Of a DNA stretch of 64,000 nt, positions 11,496 through 26,365 are shown in pieces. Where the stretch lies: contig SNVD02001400.1 of assembly GCA_013180625.2 (NCBI GenBank), positions 1,426,001-1,490,000 on the forward strand, read 5' to 3'. A program made the translations under genes and the position numbers. The DNA is from Boswellia sacra. Its lineage: Eukaryota; Streptophyta; Magnoliopsida; Sapindales; Burseraceae. The notes beneath the pieces are model-generated. The model was not told the origin of the DNA and searched no databases. It saw nothing but the letters and a program-made list of their open reading frames with translations. Position 1 is the stretch's first letter. Each line of letters opens with the position of its first letter.

Positions 11496-13860
11496 AGCAT
11501 TTACCCCACCCAATAGCAGGTCCCGGATGCGCCACATCACTTGTTATATGATTTGCTTAGACGTTGTCGGCAGCCGAATATGTTGCTATTTGGGAGCTAC
11601 CTACACCACCCATATTCGGAAACTGCAAGGGTCTGTCCCAACTGGCGATGAAGTTAGCAAACTCATTCTGGGTCGTATGCTGATCTTCACAACATCAATC
11701 AAATTATGTTATTTTCGCACCATTTACACTCGAGAATGATATTTCTATGCCTGACAAATTATTAATGATTAATTAATTAAGCTACCAATTCTCTTGTCGA
11801 TTCTTGACTTTTCACCCAAAAAAAATTTATATGCCTTCTGTAATGTATATACATTTTTTTTTACCTGAATTTCTCAACATTAACTTTCTACCTTTTTGTT
11901 TCCTTTTACTGTAAAAAGAACAACCTAGGCTAAATATGCAATTCAAAGCTGTTAAATGCCTACTTTTTGAACTCCAGTAAGTACTTTTTGGGCACATTGA
12001 CCCATCCATCGTATTGGGTCAAATAAAAAATTATTAAATACTAGGAAATCAATTCACCTCTAGCTGGATTTTGTTACTTCATTCAAATTACAAAGGCTTT
12101 AAATATCAAGAAATTTAGTGATGCTCACGAAGTATCTGTCAAGCAGCTTAAGAAATCGACAACAACAAAAAAAAAAAATTCAATGGCTAAATTTTTTGGA
12201 ATTGTTATCATTTTTCCAAAACCACCTTAATTTGGGTCCTTGTTTTAAATACCCCTGTAATTTTTAGTAAAGAAAATAAAAGATTGTAACGACAATGAAC
12301 TTCTCTGATACATTTTGACACCTATTATCCTTTTTGTGGTTTTAAGATAATTTGGAGGGAGATTTGTGTTAGCAAGAAAAAGAATAGGGATAATTTTGAG
12401 TTTTCACATTACCTATTATGAATTGTTTCCAGCCCTTTCAATGACAGAAAGAACCTGGAATGGGAATCTTTTTGACGTTTTTGGTTATGTAATATATTAT
12501 TTTACATATCCAATTATTATTGAGCAAGTTTAACACAAATATAAAATAACTTCCGGTTAGGTTATGTTTAAGAGTTTATCGAGAGGAATTATTCTTTCTT
12601 GAGATACCGATTCTGTTAATGATTAAATTTTATTGTATATAATTAATAAAAGTAATTTTCATTGAAATATGAAAACGCAAATTGATGGTTGTCAATGATC
12701 GATTTATAAGAATCTTAGACATTAATCTAGTGTTAATTAAAAAACATTTCTGTATCTCACTCATCATCGGTTATATAGATAGACACAATAATATAATATG
12801 TTAATTAATTTAAGAACTTTAATGTCAATCCACTGTGTTTGAGGTTGATGATGATAGTTATAATACCTTTCAGGCTTTGACGATTCCAAGAGTCTAAGAT
12901 GGAGATTATTGTTAAACTACTAGTACTACTATAGATGATTAATCTAACTAAACATTAATTAAATATAATTTTCTTAATTAATTAAACCAATCCAACCACT
13001 CGTATTTGATCTGAAGAAATTAAATAATTTTATGATAAACAAAACTTGCAAAGATTGGTTAATCATAGCTAATTAGTGCTAGCCAATATGGTAGAGTCGA
13101 TCAATAGATGATCAGAGAAGCTAGTTAATTACAGTTAAAGAATATTTATAGATCTTATTAGATCATCCGCTCGGAAGATTTCATTTAATTTTTCCCTTCT
13201 CTTGGAAGTTCAAAAACACAACCATGATTAAAATTGAACAAATTAATAGTTAATTTTTCATAATAAATATTTGTTCCAGCGGGGAGAAATTAATAAATGA
13301 TAAAAAAACAGAACCCATATTCTTGAATGGAAAATCGAAGAATTGATGCAGCTAGCACACGCATGCAGTAAAATATGTAACTCTACAATTTTGTATTTAT
13401 GATACAAAACCAAAAATCAAAACTTGGAATATCAGATGATTCCTTTTTTTGTTTTCTGAAATAATAAATTTTATACAGGTAGTATCGGATGTGGAGCAAC
13501 ATCTTCTTGCAAGCGGTTTTGGTTGGGTGGGGCTTCCGTTGACGGAACAACACAAATGATGATGAGATCAGAATGGAGATGATGAAACCACCAAATAAGT
13601 GGCTGCCAAAAACTTGAGGAAAAAGCTACAACTTTGTCTATGTTTTTTTGGGCATTTTTGGAGTCTAAATTCCCTGCGCGCAGGCTATCGGTACGTAATT
13701 AAAGAGATGAAGAGAATCAGATCCAAAAATCATCTTGGAGAACCCAAGCTGATGAAGAGTTGCTGATCCTCAAGGGGAGATGAGATACAAATCCTTTTCA
13801 TTTCTTGTCCTGATCTGATGGGTTGCTGTTATGTTCCTATAGCTTAGCTAGCTATGACTT
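11496..13860. other. Intergenic plus probable 3' flank of the minus-strand Aux/IAA gene
   Basis: No coding region is supported. An 84-codon frame at 11485-11739 starts inside the transposon end and has no recognisable domain. The part nearest 13860 should contain the 3' UTR of the gene that ends at 13861, but I could not assign a polyadenylation signal. Confidence 0.45.
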
Positions 13861-14738
13861 TCATACTCCGCAATTACCTAAGCCTCTGGCTTCTGATCCT
13901 TTCATGATTCTCAACCTTTTGCAGGAGGACATGAACATACTGCAACAAGCACAGAACCCATGTGAGTTTTTGGGAAATTAATTTATATATGTTAATTGCA
14001 GAAAGAAAAGAGAATGGAACTTACTCCCAGGGGACATCTCCAACAAGCATCCAGTCACCATCTTTGTCTTCATAAGTAGGTGCATATTCAGACCCTTTAT
14101 AGCCTTCCCTCTCTGAGTACTCACCTGAAAAAAGGTTAAATATCAAAAATCTTAATTACATGGTGTTCCCCACAACAATCGCATCACATCAAACAAGGAG
14201 AGATTAATTAACAAATAATATCGAAGTGTGCGTTCTTACCGATGGTGAACTTGAACATGTTCTCTAAAGCCTTTAACAGCTCTGGGTACGCCTTGTAAAC
14301 CTTGAGGTCAATCTTCCTGAGGTATGGAGCTCCATCCATGCTTACTTTCACGTAAATCCCAGAAGACTCAGCCTCCGTCTTCTTCGGCTGTAAGCTATTC
14401 TTTCTGAATGATCGAACAGGAGGCCACCCCACTATCTGTGCCCTACACAAACACATCAGTTTAATTAGATGCATGTTGAATACATATGTATGTGTGCGCG
14501 GTAGATGAATAATAACTTACTTGGCAGCAGGAGCAGCTTCGTCTGATTTGGGTTTAGCGGCTGCAGAATCATTAAAAGTGGTGTCAGACAATGGACGCTT
14601 GTTATGTCTAGCAGTTGAAAGTGTTTGTTCGTCGTGGTCAGTTTCAACATCTGTGCCAGGCAAGCCCAATCTTAGCTCAGTGGCCTTAAGGTTGAGATCA
14701 TTCTCATCATGATAAGTCACAGCAGCAGCGCCTTCCAT
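13861..14738 (-). CDS. Aux/IAA auxin-response repressor, IAA1/2/3/4 type
   Basis: Four minus-strand exons: 14738-14521, 14442-14240, 14124-14025 and 13939-13861, all with GT-AG introns, together 600 bases or 199 residues plus TGA. Aux/IAA proteins are nuclear repressors. They bind ARF transcription factors and are degraded with TIR1/AFB receptors when auxin is present. Domain I has the TOPLESS-recruiting LRLGL at residues 22-26. A KR pair lies at 47-48. The degron VGWPPVR is at 77-83. Domain III runs from about 102 to 135 with YLRKIDL. Domain IV holds the acidic PB1 motif [16 protein letters not shown] at 158-173. A basic CKRLRIMK stretch follows at 180-187, and the end GLGNCGV resembles IAA1-4. 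All motifs are intact, so it is probably functional. It lies head-to-head with the Aux/IAA gene at 27519. The paralogue number is not assigned. Confidence 0.95.
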
Positions 14739-14861
14739 GATTAATGTTTCTTTCTTAATTCTTCGATGGATTTGGGAACTAAAGAGGGAATTGGTTTGTT
14801 TTGTGATTGTGAGTAGTGAGAGATGAGAGAGGAATGAAAATGTGAATGCAAAAGTGGGAGG

Positions 14862-14868
14862 TTTTATA
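14862..14868 (-). promoter_or_regulatory. TATA box of the minus-strand Aux/IAA gene
   Basis: TATAAAA on the minus strand, about 125 bases upstream of the ATG, which leaves a 5' UTR of roughly 90 bases. A second TATAAAA at 14897-14903 points the other way. Confidence 0.6.
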
Positions 14869-15005
14869 AGGTATGGAGAAGGTCAGAAAAGCAGGGTATA
14901 AAAGGGGAGGAAGAGTGAGTCAAGTGAAAGGAAAGGCAATTTAACGCAACTTATTGTTCTCTTCTCAATGCAAATGCATGAATTATGGACAAAGGCAAGC
15001 TAAGC

Positions 15006-15011
15006 TGTCGG
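15006..15011 (+). promoter_or_regulatory. Candidate auxin response element TGTCGG
   Basis: TGTCGG, reported as the preferred ARF-binding hexamer, lies about 140 bases upstream of the TATA box of the minus-strand Aux/IAA gene. Aux/IAA genes are commonly auxin-induced through such sites. A six-base match can occur by chance. Confidence 0.35.
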
Positions 15012-18000
15012 TAGCAATGGCTGCAACTTTGAGGCACCTTGTTCTTGGATTAGGGGGACAAAGTTGGGACAAGCTCAGCCGCCCATATGGAAACTATTAC
15101 GACGGTCAAGATTCATTTTGGGGGTTGTGGGAGTGAAATCAGGACCCTTCATTCCTACTTTTCAGATGGAAACATTGCCAGGGAGCATGGCCATGTGAAT
15201 TGGGTCCACTTTTGGGTGTTGGGTATGGCCAGAGATGGGCATGTGGGTACATCACCAGAATATTTGGCTTCAATTTCTTTTTTTTTTCTTTTAATTTTTG
15301 AATTAGCTAGGTCTTCTAGTTTGTGGGGTACATGACATGTGGGATGTCATGTGTGGACATTGTCAGCCCACCGTTTATTCTACTTGGAGAATAAATATGA
15401 TTAACTTTTTAATTATATTGTTATTTTAGAAAATTAATTCTTGTTGTTATAAGTATTAATTTTCCTAGTTCTTATTATGTCTTCAAAGAAAATTGTTTCG
15501 GTTGGCTTCAAATAGGTGTAGATAAGAGACTTTGTCAAATAGGTATGGATAACCATCGGATACTGTTTGATAAGTCCTCAATATTTTTAGAGTGTGTTCT
15601 TTCTTAAACTCAAATTCTGTTTTCTCTGTTACACAATTACCAATGCATTTTATATTCAATATCAATCACATGTTCTTTTTAAAATCTAAAATAATTCAAA
15701 ATCAATTACATATTCTTAAATGCTATTGAAAATAAAAACATAAAATCACAAAAATAACACACTTTTTTTTAATTGTTTACTATATATAAACCTTATTAAA
15801 GAAGCCTCAAAATGCATTACTATAAGCAAAATTGTATATATATACATAAACGTAGTAAATAAGTATAGGTGAGAGAAATATAAGCATTCACTTATTCAAT
15901 CTCTCCATTAACACCTAATTGCTTCTTTTTATACCTTGCATTAAGTCTTTAATTATGTGAATTAATCTCATGTGATGTCTTATCACATAAATAATGGACA
16001 TATTGGATTGAGAACAAGCTATGACAAAACCATCTACAAGTGGTAATTAAATAAAGTGAATAGGATATACAACTATTGTTAGCTATATACATTACATATA
16101 TTAGATTTCATCAGGTTACAAATTGCAATTGTTGATCTTGAATTTTCACCTTATAGATATTGATCAACATGGAATAACTATGTTATGTAAGTACCTGACT
16201 CCTAAAGTAACCAGAATCGTATCTTAATGGGGAATAAAATTTCATGTACTAATTTTTGAATATCTACTATGGTAGAATATTCACGTGGAATTTTCTCAAA
16301 ATTTCAAGGTAACAAAATTGAACTTGAATTCTTATCATGAAAATGACTATTACTTCTCTCTAATTGCGGAGATAATGAACAATTAATACATCCACAGAAG
16401 AACTGATGACCCAAAATCTTTGATATAATATAATATATATGCTAAATTTTGAACCCTTTTGTTAATATCCTTAAATTTATTGTACAATCACTTTTTAGGT
16501 GTAAAATTAAGAAAACTTGATTATTAGTTTTACCTTGAAGCATAAGATTAATCTACTTCTTCTCCTTAATTTAATTTATAATCTGGTGTATAGCTTGCTT
16601 GGAATTTGTAAATTAATCATTAGTGATTTACTCTCGTGGTCTTATCTCCTGATTATGAAATGGTTGGTGTACCAATTTCAATGGTTGCTACGACCTGCTA
16701 TGTGTTGAGTGGGACTGCTCCTGAATTAACCAAATTTTGTACTTTTTTTTTTTTTTAGTTACATCAATGAACAGATTCATGTCTTCCTAGTAATTAATTG
16801 ATATCATTTTCAAATGAGAAATGCTTAAAACAAAATTAAAATGGAAAGCAACACTTGAAAAATGATATTCCATCTGTAATAGTTACAGACATACTGGCGT
16901 CAATAACTACAAATAGTTTTATATTAATTAAGTTACACATATATGTTTAAATTAAGAATAATACATATGGCGTTTCTTTTAATTTACAGCCTTTAAACAG
17001 ATTTACTACTTACGAAATTTGAAGCTTCTGGAGTATCTATACAATTGGAAAATAATTTACGAAAATAATATAATCAAACTTTTATATATTTACGTTTTAG
17101 TTAGTTGACTTATATTCTCGGATGGTACAAATAAAAATATGCTTTTTGAAACCAACTCGTCAACTTAACATATATCTTGAAGACCTTTTGTTTAATTAAA
17201 AAAAATTAAAGAAATCTGGAATATAGATAATTAACCAAACAGACTTGAAGAGTATGAGTAGATTAATCGAAATTGAAGTATTAACTATAGTATAAGCAAA
17301 ATAAGAAATCGAATTTAACAAGAATTAAACATAATGTATATAATAACTATAACTATAAATATAGAATATGATGATTACATAAAACATCTGGGAATTTCCT
17401 CACAGCTTGGAGTCCCACCTTGTCCATTGGTCTGAACTATATGTGTGCATATATAGGATGCTAACTATTTGATTTTTTTTTTAAATAATTTTTTATACAG
17501 GATATATATATATATACCACACATTTATATTTATATAGCATAGAAAATTATGAACAAATTAAATTGGGGATCAGCGGTCCATTTCTACCTCGCTCGTGCG
17601 GACTGAAAAGTCGTTCAATTAATTATATATGTTTATATATTCAACTTCGAAACGAAACGACTTTCTGTTTGAGGGAGAGATAAAGACCCATTTAACACCA
17701 CATTGATTGATTTCATTTATACCTTTTCCTCGGTTGAATTCAAAGCGGCAGCCTTTATAGACTTCTACTGTTTTGGTTCATATTGTGTTGTCGGCATAGC
17801 AACTTCAATCAAGAGATGAGTTTGCTACCATAATAGAATAATTGATCCAAGTTAGGAAAAGCTAGCGAGGCATGGGCTTTTGCCGCTGTGTTATTATTCT
17901 AGGTAAAACTTTTACAAAATTTAATCAATAATTGAGTTTCTTCAAATGAATGTACAATTATATACTATAATTGAGTACCTCTCTTAATTTGATGATTTTA

Positions 18001-20197
18001 AAAACTTACGATAAATTTATGAATCTATATATCTTTTCGATGGGGAACTCGATCGCATCCTTCAAACATATATGAGAAACCTTGTCAAATAAGGCTTTGA
18101 TTGGGGTGCACTGGGAGTTGGTGCATCCTTCCCCCGATCCCAAATATTTTGGTTATTTATCGAATTGTTTGGGTTTTATCTCAAACTTTTTTTGGTAGCA
18201 TTGGGTGTATTGAATGCACTATAGCTGGACCCGGTGAACAATGTCTTTACCTGTTCAGTTTTTGTAATGTATACTAAAGTTCTTCAATAAAACTTCGTGC
18301 TAACTAGGTTTGCAACGAAGTGTGTACATATATCTATTGGAAGAACTGGCGGTATATTATAATATTCATTCAGCATTTTATCTTACAGAATCTTAAAGGT
18401 TAACTTTAAGGAATGAAACAAGTATATATTAATATGGTACGAATAATTTAGCTGTTTCGGTGTACATGGCTATAGGGGATCACGTTCTTTTGTCGTTCTT
18501 GCTTAAGCGATCGATGTAATCTCGATAGCAACATTGGTGGATGTTGTGTGGTCTATGACAGGCTAGCATGGCAATGGAATTAAAGCTGTTTGTTGGCTTG
18601 CATTGGTGGTGCATAAAAGCTTCAGGTTGGCATTGGTCAATATATATCGTCCTAAAGGATAGTGATACATAACATAACAATTTTAAAAAATTGGTTTTAG
18701 GTATCCTTTCGTATTTTCCATCCACAAAAGCTTCAAGTTTGGATGTACATGCGATGTGAAATGACCCGTCAATGGAGTTGAATGCATAGTTGTTCTGGCA
18801 GGTTGGCAAGCTTTGACTGAGTACTACTTGATGCATGGGAGTGTTTGAGATATGTGGTGCACGAAGAATCTGATTTAAATGCTTGATTTTAAGACAAGAG
18901 ACGTGTAGTTTTGATACTATTGGATGTGAAATTTTCCGCACAAAAGCGTTCAAACTGTTTTGCACGTATTTGCCAATTTCTCCAATTCTTTCCGCTAGGT
19001 GCGTCTTTCAAGATATAGACCGGTCAACCCTCTTCAAGTGCAAATTTAATGAAGAATCTGCCCTGTTTCCCCTTTGCAATGGTGACTATATGCCGTGAAA
19101 TTTCCGTTGGCTAGGTAGATATGTAAGTTAAATCAAATTCTCATCGTCATATATCCATGCCTGAAAGTGATCAAAACTGAAACTGGGTCGTCATTATTGG
19201 AATTTTGTTGTTAACCAAAAGGGAATTGACAGATAAGTAAAACAACGTATGTTCTTATTTGGAGCTTTCTGGTTCTCAACCATAGACAGTATAAACAAAA
19301 GACTTGAATACAAAACGTCTGAGTTTACAACCTGTTCCATATTCACTTTTTCATGAAACAAATCAGGTACCCGTTGGAATATATATATGTATATACACAT
19401 ACACACGCAAAAAAAGGCCATTTTCGTTCCTTTAATAGAATATTATCCTTATCAATTATATATGTGTAAAAAATATTAGAACAAAAAGTTACTTGTTTCT
19501 TTTTAAAATAGTTAATTTTTACAGATTTATTAATCTATGATGAGTAGAATATGCTAGCTTGCTCACCAACAAAAACAATGCAGTCTTCGTACAGGTTATC
19601 AAAGTTGGATTCCCTTGTTTCTACTAAGTCGGTGGTGATACTTTTTTAGTTAGCTAATGGACACTTTATCCTTAAAAAATGAGACTGCATTAACGCTAAC
19701 AACATAAAAAAAAAAAAAAATACCGACATTAAACACAAGGGTCAGTTTTAGGGCTACATTGTCTAAGAATATATAAATAAGCTACATAAAATATTATTAA
19801 GTGAAAGTTTAGGGAGCAAGATAGAGTTCCTTCGTCTTTAAGTCTAGACAAAGTGACAAACACAACTTGGCGAAGGGCATCTCGGTCTTAACAGTCCAAT
19901 ACATGCAAGAGGTAGAACAACCCATGAAGCTCCTCCACCAATGAGAAGAAGCTAGCTAGCTATATCAGTACTGGACAGAACATTGGTGTCTTTTATTAAA
20001 GGGCAGGCACCTTTCCCAGCATTAAATTCTGTGGGCATTCTTCTTGCATACTACTCCAAGCTCTAAGTTGAATTGTTCATCTCTCTGGATCAATTTGGGC
20101 AGGATTCAGGTTGAGGACCACCTTTGATTTGGCACAAGGGTCCCTTTTTCTCTGCATAACGCGCCTCCACAGCTGCAACTTCCAGTATCTTTCAGTA

Positions 20198-20212
20198 ATT
20201 ATATATATATAG

Positions 20213-20259
<47 letters not shown>
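20198..20259. repeat. (TA)n microsatellite
   Basis: Two runs of TA dinucleotides separated by GTAATTA; the longer run covers about 20216-20259. Confidence 0.9.
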
Positions 20260-20260
<1 letters not shown>

Positions 20261-23200
20261 GGACCAAACGCCAAACGGTACACCAAACCGTGTGGGTTTT
20301 CAAGACTTACCCGTCACACCCACATTCATATTATCTGTTGTGGTATACAATATATATAATCTTGATGGCCTTACTCTTTTATACGATATAATTCAATAAA
20401 TGATTATCCTTCATACACCTAGCCTAGGTAGCTTTCTAAGAAGAGACTGTTGTTTTACAACTTCAACAATATTGTTGCTATCATTCATAAATGTTTTGCC
20501 TGTTTGGGATTTTGGCCGTTACATCTTCTTTATTATTTGTTGTAAAATTTAGGAGGAAACACACATGTGGATTCTTTAATTGTTTTTATAATTGGCGTAT
20601 CAATATCATCTCTCTACAAGGACATAGACTCATCGTTTGAGTTATCTGGCCTTGGTCTCATCTTTCATGGGCTAGCGTAGTCACTGCACAATCAAGAGTG
20701 GTTGGCATTCCTTCCACTTGTAATTAACAAATTTAAGTAAGTTTAATGTCTATTTTATATGAGAATTGAGAAAATTACTGATTATGATTAGGGAATCTAC
20801 ATAATTATAATTTTAAAATAAGAAATTAAGTTAATTTTTCGACTACTGTTATGTTTTCTCTTAATCTCGTACCGAAAACTTATCTCAAAGAAAAAAAACT
20901 ATCTATTCCTCTTTAACTTTAGATCATGTTAAGGGGAAATAGTATTCTTATAAATTTGGTGATCATGACAGTATATTAGTTTTTAGAAGAGAATTTGTAT
21001 AAATAGTTTGCAAGAATATCATTACTCTATGTTAAACTTTTTATGGCCATTGTAATTATTAAAGAATAAAATCATAATGTACATCATATATAATAGTATA
21101 CAATATATCCTATAGAGTCTCATCATTGGTTAGTGTTACCAAAATCTTGTATATTAGAATATTTTTTAAGAAAATAAAAATAAATTATTGTTTTCCAAAG
21201 TTTGATTTGATTTTTCACTTGATATTAAAATAGAATACGAAAGTATATAATAAAATTAATCCATTAAAATTTAAAAAAATTTCAAAAACTACATTTATCT
21301 TTTGATTTATTATTATGAGAAAACGTCATTTGAAATTTTGTATGTACGAAAGACTACTCTATGTTTTCAGAAATTTATCATTAAATACCCTTATATTAGA
21401 AGTTGTATATAGAGGATTATAATGGGCATTTCATGATATAGTCAATGATATATGAAGTGAAATCAATCAAAAATCGCAATATGGGGACTCAAACTCGAGA
21501 TCAAGAATTAAAACAATAAACCTACGCTTTTCCACACTAAGCTAAAGAGTTTATTTAATTCTAATTGAACCAAAATTTTCTTTTAACATTATTATCTCCA
21601 GTGGGAAGATTATCAACATAGCTGATCAGAATTTTGAGCTACCTCCTTACATCGCCATTATAGTCAGCATCTGACCTAGCTGCGCCCGTTGCCTCCTTAT
21701 ATCGCCATCACAACCAACAATCAACCGTCTGGCTCTGCTGCACCCCTTACCTTTTGAACCAGAGCTGAGCCTTGGAGCTTTTGCCCATATCACACTGTCA
21801 ACACTAAAGTCGCACACACCCATACCACACCCGAAGACTTCTCAAGTCAAACCTCGAAATACACCCGAAAGTTTCACCCTTCAATTCCCTGAATTTTAGT
21901 TAAATCTCTGGTCTTAGCTTCAATTAAATCTTTGGTGTAGCAACATCAAGATCTTGCAGCCAATCCACTTTACAAAAACCCTCTTCGATTTAGGATTTTC
22001 GATTTTTTTTCTTCAAATTGACAGTAAATTCAAGGTTTATGTCTGTGATTCTATTAATTCTTGAAGTCAATTTTTTTTTTTTATCTATAGTGAAATGTTT
22101 CGGTTCGGGTTGGGTGAGGAATTGTTGTCTTTTGGATGCGATTTGAGGCTAGGTGTGGCAGTAGAATGGAATTGTTTAGGCCTCGATGTGGCACCATGGC
22201 GGCCGGCAATGAAGTGGGCAGTGGTTTAGTTTATGGCAGCATTGGTGACTGGTGTTGCTGGCTGTTGATGGTGGGGGTGCGGTAGGATTTTGGGTTTGTT
22301 GCGGTGGTGCTAACATGATAGGGTATGATACGGTATTTTTAAGAGTGGTGTCCGTGGAAAATTTGTTTTGGGGTGTTTCGTTAATTTTTTTAATTAATTA
22401 ATTTATTTTAAGACTTGGGTCAAGGATATTTCGATAATTATATTGGACGGAAATTTATGTAAATCAATTTTAATAGTTAAAATACATAAAGGTGTTTTAG
22501 GATGATTTTTTTAAAATATAGGGTCTTGAAAAAAATATAAAAAATAATTTTTTATGATAATAAGGTAAAATGTAAAGGTAATTAGTGAAAGATTTTTATT
22601 AAAATAAAAAAAAAAGAAAAAAAAAAAACACTAACACAAAGCGCGTGGAGCCCGCGGAGGCGTGGACACTAGAACATCAGAACACGACGTGGGAAGTAGG
22701 AAGTAGGAAGCATCATAAACACGTAAAGCAACGCGTGGCGAAGTTCATGTAGTATTGTAGTTTGATGAAGGCAAAGGCCAAAAATGGGACCCGACAAAGG
22801 AAGGCGCACGAGAGGTACGATGGAGACGGGACCCACAAACTTATGGATATCTAGGATGGGAAGAAGCGGATGGTGATAGTGATCTGATCGATTGTTGGAG
22901 GTTGGCACGCTTTTGATTGACACCAAATAATAATTTTGGTCGCCAGTCACCACAACCAGTTTTCCAAATCATATCAACATGTATCAGTATTAGTACGATT
23001 GGTAAAAAGGTTAGGAGTTATTGATGTTGGTCAAGCCACGTCCGCACATCGAACACCATTCATGCCTCGTATCACCAGCACCTGGCTCCATGGGACCCGC
23101 CCATCTTGCACCTGCACCATCGATGGTCAAGGGCCCCCGTTCGTTCTTCTTCACTCTTGTCCGCCTCATTTACTCCTTTCCATCCTGACCTTCACCTGCC

Positions 23201-25240
23201 AATGTCGATGTGAATTGTGAGTATTTTGACTCATTTCTTTTTTTTTTTTTAACATATTTATTTATTATATTACCATTTATTTTATTTTATTATTGCTGTT
23301 TATTTCATGTTTGGAAACTGAAGGCCCCAGATGGGTTGGACAGGTAGATGGGCCACAAGATTCTTCTTTAAAATGGGCCTAACTCTACTGCTAAATGGGC
23401 TTACAATGTTGTGTCTTCTTTCTGGTTTTAACCGATGCAAAGTCTATAGTACGCTACCTTTCTGAAAGCACTTAAAAACAAAGAGTACTTTTTGAAAAAA
23501 CATTTGGCGAAAGTGTTGTTCTGGAATGTATTCTAACTACTTTTGTAAAATCAATTTTTGTTCTTACTTATTTGAATAAAGAAACGGGAGATATTATGGA
23601 TGCCTGTCAATGAATGCCTAATTCAGGAGGCCATACATGCCCCGACTCTAATTTTGCCACATGCTCTAGCATGTACCAGAAAGCAGAAAGCAAAATCCTC
23701 GACTGTTGGGAGCTGTGATTGCTCTTTAGACCCGTTGAAGACATAACTACAATGAGCTTAGATTTTTAACTTTAATGCCAGGGACCCTTGATTATAGCCT
23801 GGAAACAATCAGGCACCATAAGTACATAACACTCCTCTTCATATCTTTACATTTCAACATATATGTCTTTTTTATCATTTATATCAGGTTTTAATTATTC
23901 CCTTTTCATGGGGTTTACGTTATTTAATTTTCTTTCATGAAAACTTTCCCAATGTTTAACCCTTCACTATGTTAATATCTTAAATCCTGCTCTCCTCCAA
24001 TTTGGGTCGGGGAATTAAGTGCTTACAGTTGTAGCAGATATGCCTGCTACTAAATGCTTGATAAATACTATTTTGTATTCTTATGGTGAATCTGCCCATG
24101 TTCATTCTCTGCCCAATTTATGAATTATTAACGATTCTGATGCCTCTAACATATAAAAAGAAAATTAAGAGCCTGTTGGGCAGTGCTTTTATGGAAATAG
24201 ATTTTGGAATCAAGTGTTTTTTCTATGAAACAACACATTAATTAGAAAGATATTGTGGGTGCTGTTCTATCTTTAGAAAGATTGATCTTTTAAGAAGTAT
24301 ATTTATTTCCAATTTTCTACAATACATGTTTTCAGAAAGTGTTTTTGTCTGCTTTAAATGATCAAATACCATACAATTTAAATATAGAAACGTTTTAACC
24401 TTAGGTCCACTACATGACCACTAAGAACACACTGAAACTGAACTTAAAATAAGTGTAGTAAATGGATGTTTGATCCGTTTCGGTTATGTAACCACTATAT
24501 ATAAATATAGAAACCGATTCATCTAGCTAATCTCTTTATAAAAAGCTAAGTGATTCTCTTGTCAGCCACTAAACAGGATTCGGTATCCTCTTTGATCGGC
24601 GTTGAATAGGTGTAATTCGTGCATCGTATATTTCTGGAATCACCTTTGATCATAAGAAATTGTCATGGATGACTTCAAGCTACCCAGAGAACAAAAATTA
24701 GTAAACTATTAGCATCTTTGAAATTGATATGAATTGGGAAATTAAGTGTCACGATTATATTAATAAGAAAACCGCGTAAGTTAGGAGAAAGATAATGAAT
24801 GAAGGGGCAGGTAGGCTTGTGTGGCTGCATTTTTAACTAGACATTCCAAGCAAACAGTGCCCTGGTCAGCCCCCACCATGGTATCCACTGTCTCAGGTTC
24901 TACCAACATTTCGAATAATATTATTGCGGGGAAGATTCTCATATATTGCATTTGTAGGACCAGCTTAATAAACTAGATTAGTGATCATTATTGTTAATTA
25001 AGTAATGCACTGTTAGTTAATGTGACATGTCTCTCCTCTGTGCAAAAGGTATCAAAAGGGATCAATTTCAGATCTGTTTCTTTGATATTGCCAGAACACA
25101 TAGATAGACCAAAAGCAGCTTAGCAAAATATCAACCTTATATTATATCATATTTCGAATTGAAATTTAACTTGCTACTGTAAATTAAAGAGTTTTGTTTA
25201 AGATAATATTGGTTAAGATACAAATACAAATACATATACG

Positions 25241-25263
25241 TATATATATATATATATATATAT
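25241..25263. repeat. (TA)n microsatellite
   Basis: Uninterrupted TA repeat of about 23 bases. A similar TA run occurs at about 26334-26368. Confidence 0.9.
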
Positions 25264-26333
25264 GAATCATCGACCTTTTTCTCTTTTAACCTGATCTCTG
25301 AGGTCAATTTCAGAGAAATATCAGTACAAACATATCTCATGGCATATGAGCATAATAGTACACATATAGTATAGGCAATTGTCTGCTAAACCAGCAAAGG
25401 TATATCAAAGAAGAAAAAGGTAGGTCATCAAGTTAAACGAGATTCATGTTTTGAGCTAGCAAAAACAGTGAAATGTTGTGGCCATAAAATGACCACAGGA
25501 CCACCCTGGATTGCATGCCATGATATTTTGACTCGGTAACCTTATATAGGGATGAGGACCGCTTAAAAAAAATCCTTCAGTTTGATTGATGATCATGGGT
25601 AATGTGTCACTAGCTTCATCGTTAAAAAGAAAAATTATTGTATGTATTTATCATAGAAGTTATCTAAAGTGGAAGTCACTTTCCTTACTAGATAGGGAGG
25701 GTATTAGCTAGGGTTCCCCATACAAAAAATAGGTTTCTTGTATTCTTATATGATTTAGACTTCACAAAGCCTAAAAGATGAAAAGGGCATGCTTTCTTCA
25801 GGGACTCTTAATGGAAATGGGAGAGCGAAGATGTGGTTGGAGAAGCTCAAATGGACTGGATAATTATCAATAGAGAGCGGTAGGTTAGAAAGAAACAAGC
25901 TAGAATGGGGTTGGGAGATGGTGACAGGGCAAGGGCACAGCTAGGGTTAGGGATGTTTCCTTACTGTAGGATGTGACTTGTCTCTAAGTCACCACCATAT
26001 GTGGCCTCAAAAGGTTAGAATGAGTGATGTTGATAATTGCTAGTGATTGATGTTTATGTGTCCTGCAGGGGAATCGTTAGCACGTATTGGCTAGTGCCGC
26101 CACCCTTAGCTGGGCTTTATCCGTATCCGTAGTCCTTAATGTAACTTGACTGGTTCATCTACTTTTGTTCATTATTTTCTCTCAAGCCAACTCAACTCAA
26201 CTCAATTCATTTAGGCTTTGGAGAGATCCCAATACAATCAGCTAGCTACCCAGTGGATCAATAATAATTATTAACTCATGTGAGTTTGTGCATAAACGGA
26301 TGTTTCCTAGAAGAATCTTACTATAAACAATGA

Positions 26334-26365
<32 letters not shown>

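Noticed and set aside
14954..15335. Frames of 60-82 codons upstream of the Aux/IAA gene
   Set aside because: They lie in the promoter of the minus-strand gene, on the other strand, and show no domain.
18480..18965. 161-codon minus-strand frame in the long intergenic spacer
   Set aside because: No recognisable domain, no clear promoter or neighbours and no sign of exon structure. Length alone is not sufficient in this context.
20077..20286. Minus-strand frame with a run of Tyr-Ile
   Set aside because: It is a translation of the TA microsatellite.
22669..23220. Pair of 94-codon frames on opposite strands in a slightly GC-richer stretch
   Set aside because: No domain and no splice pattern. 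The composition suggests non-coding DNA.
23440..24310. Possible MITE fragments (GAAAGCACTT-like and related words)
   Set aside because: The words resemble ends of small plant transposons, but I could not find matching inverted ends or a target duplication.
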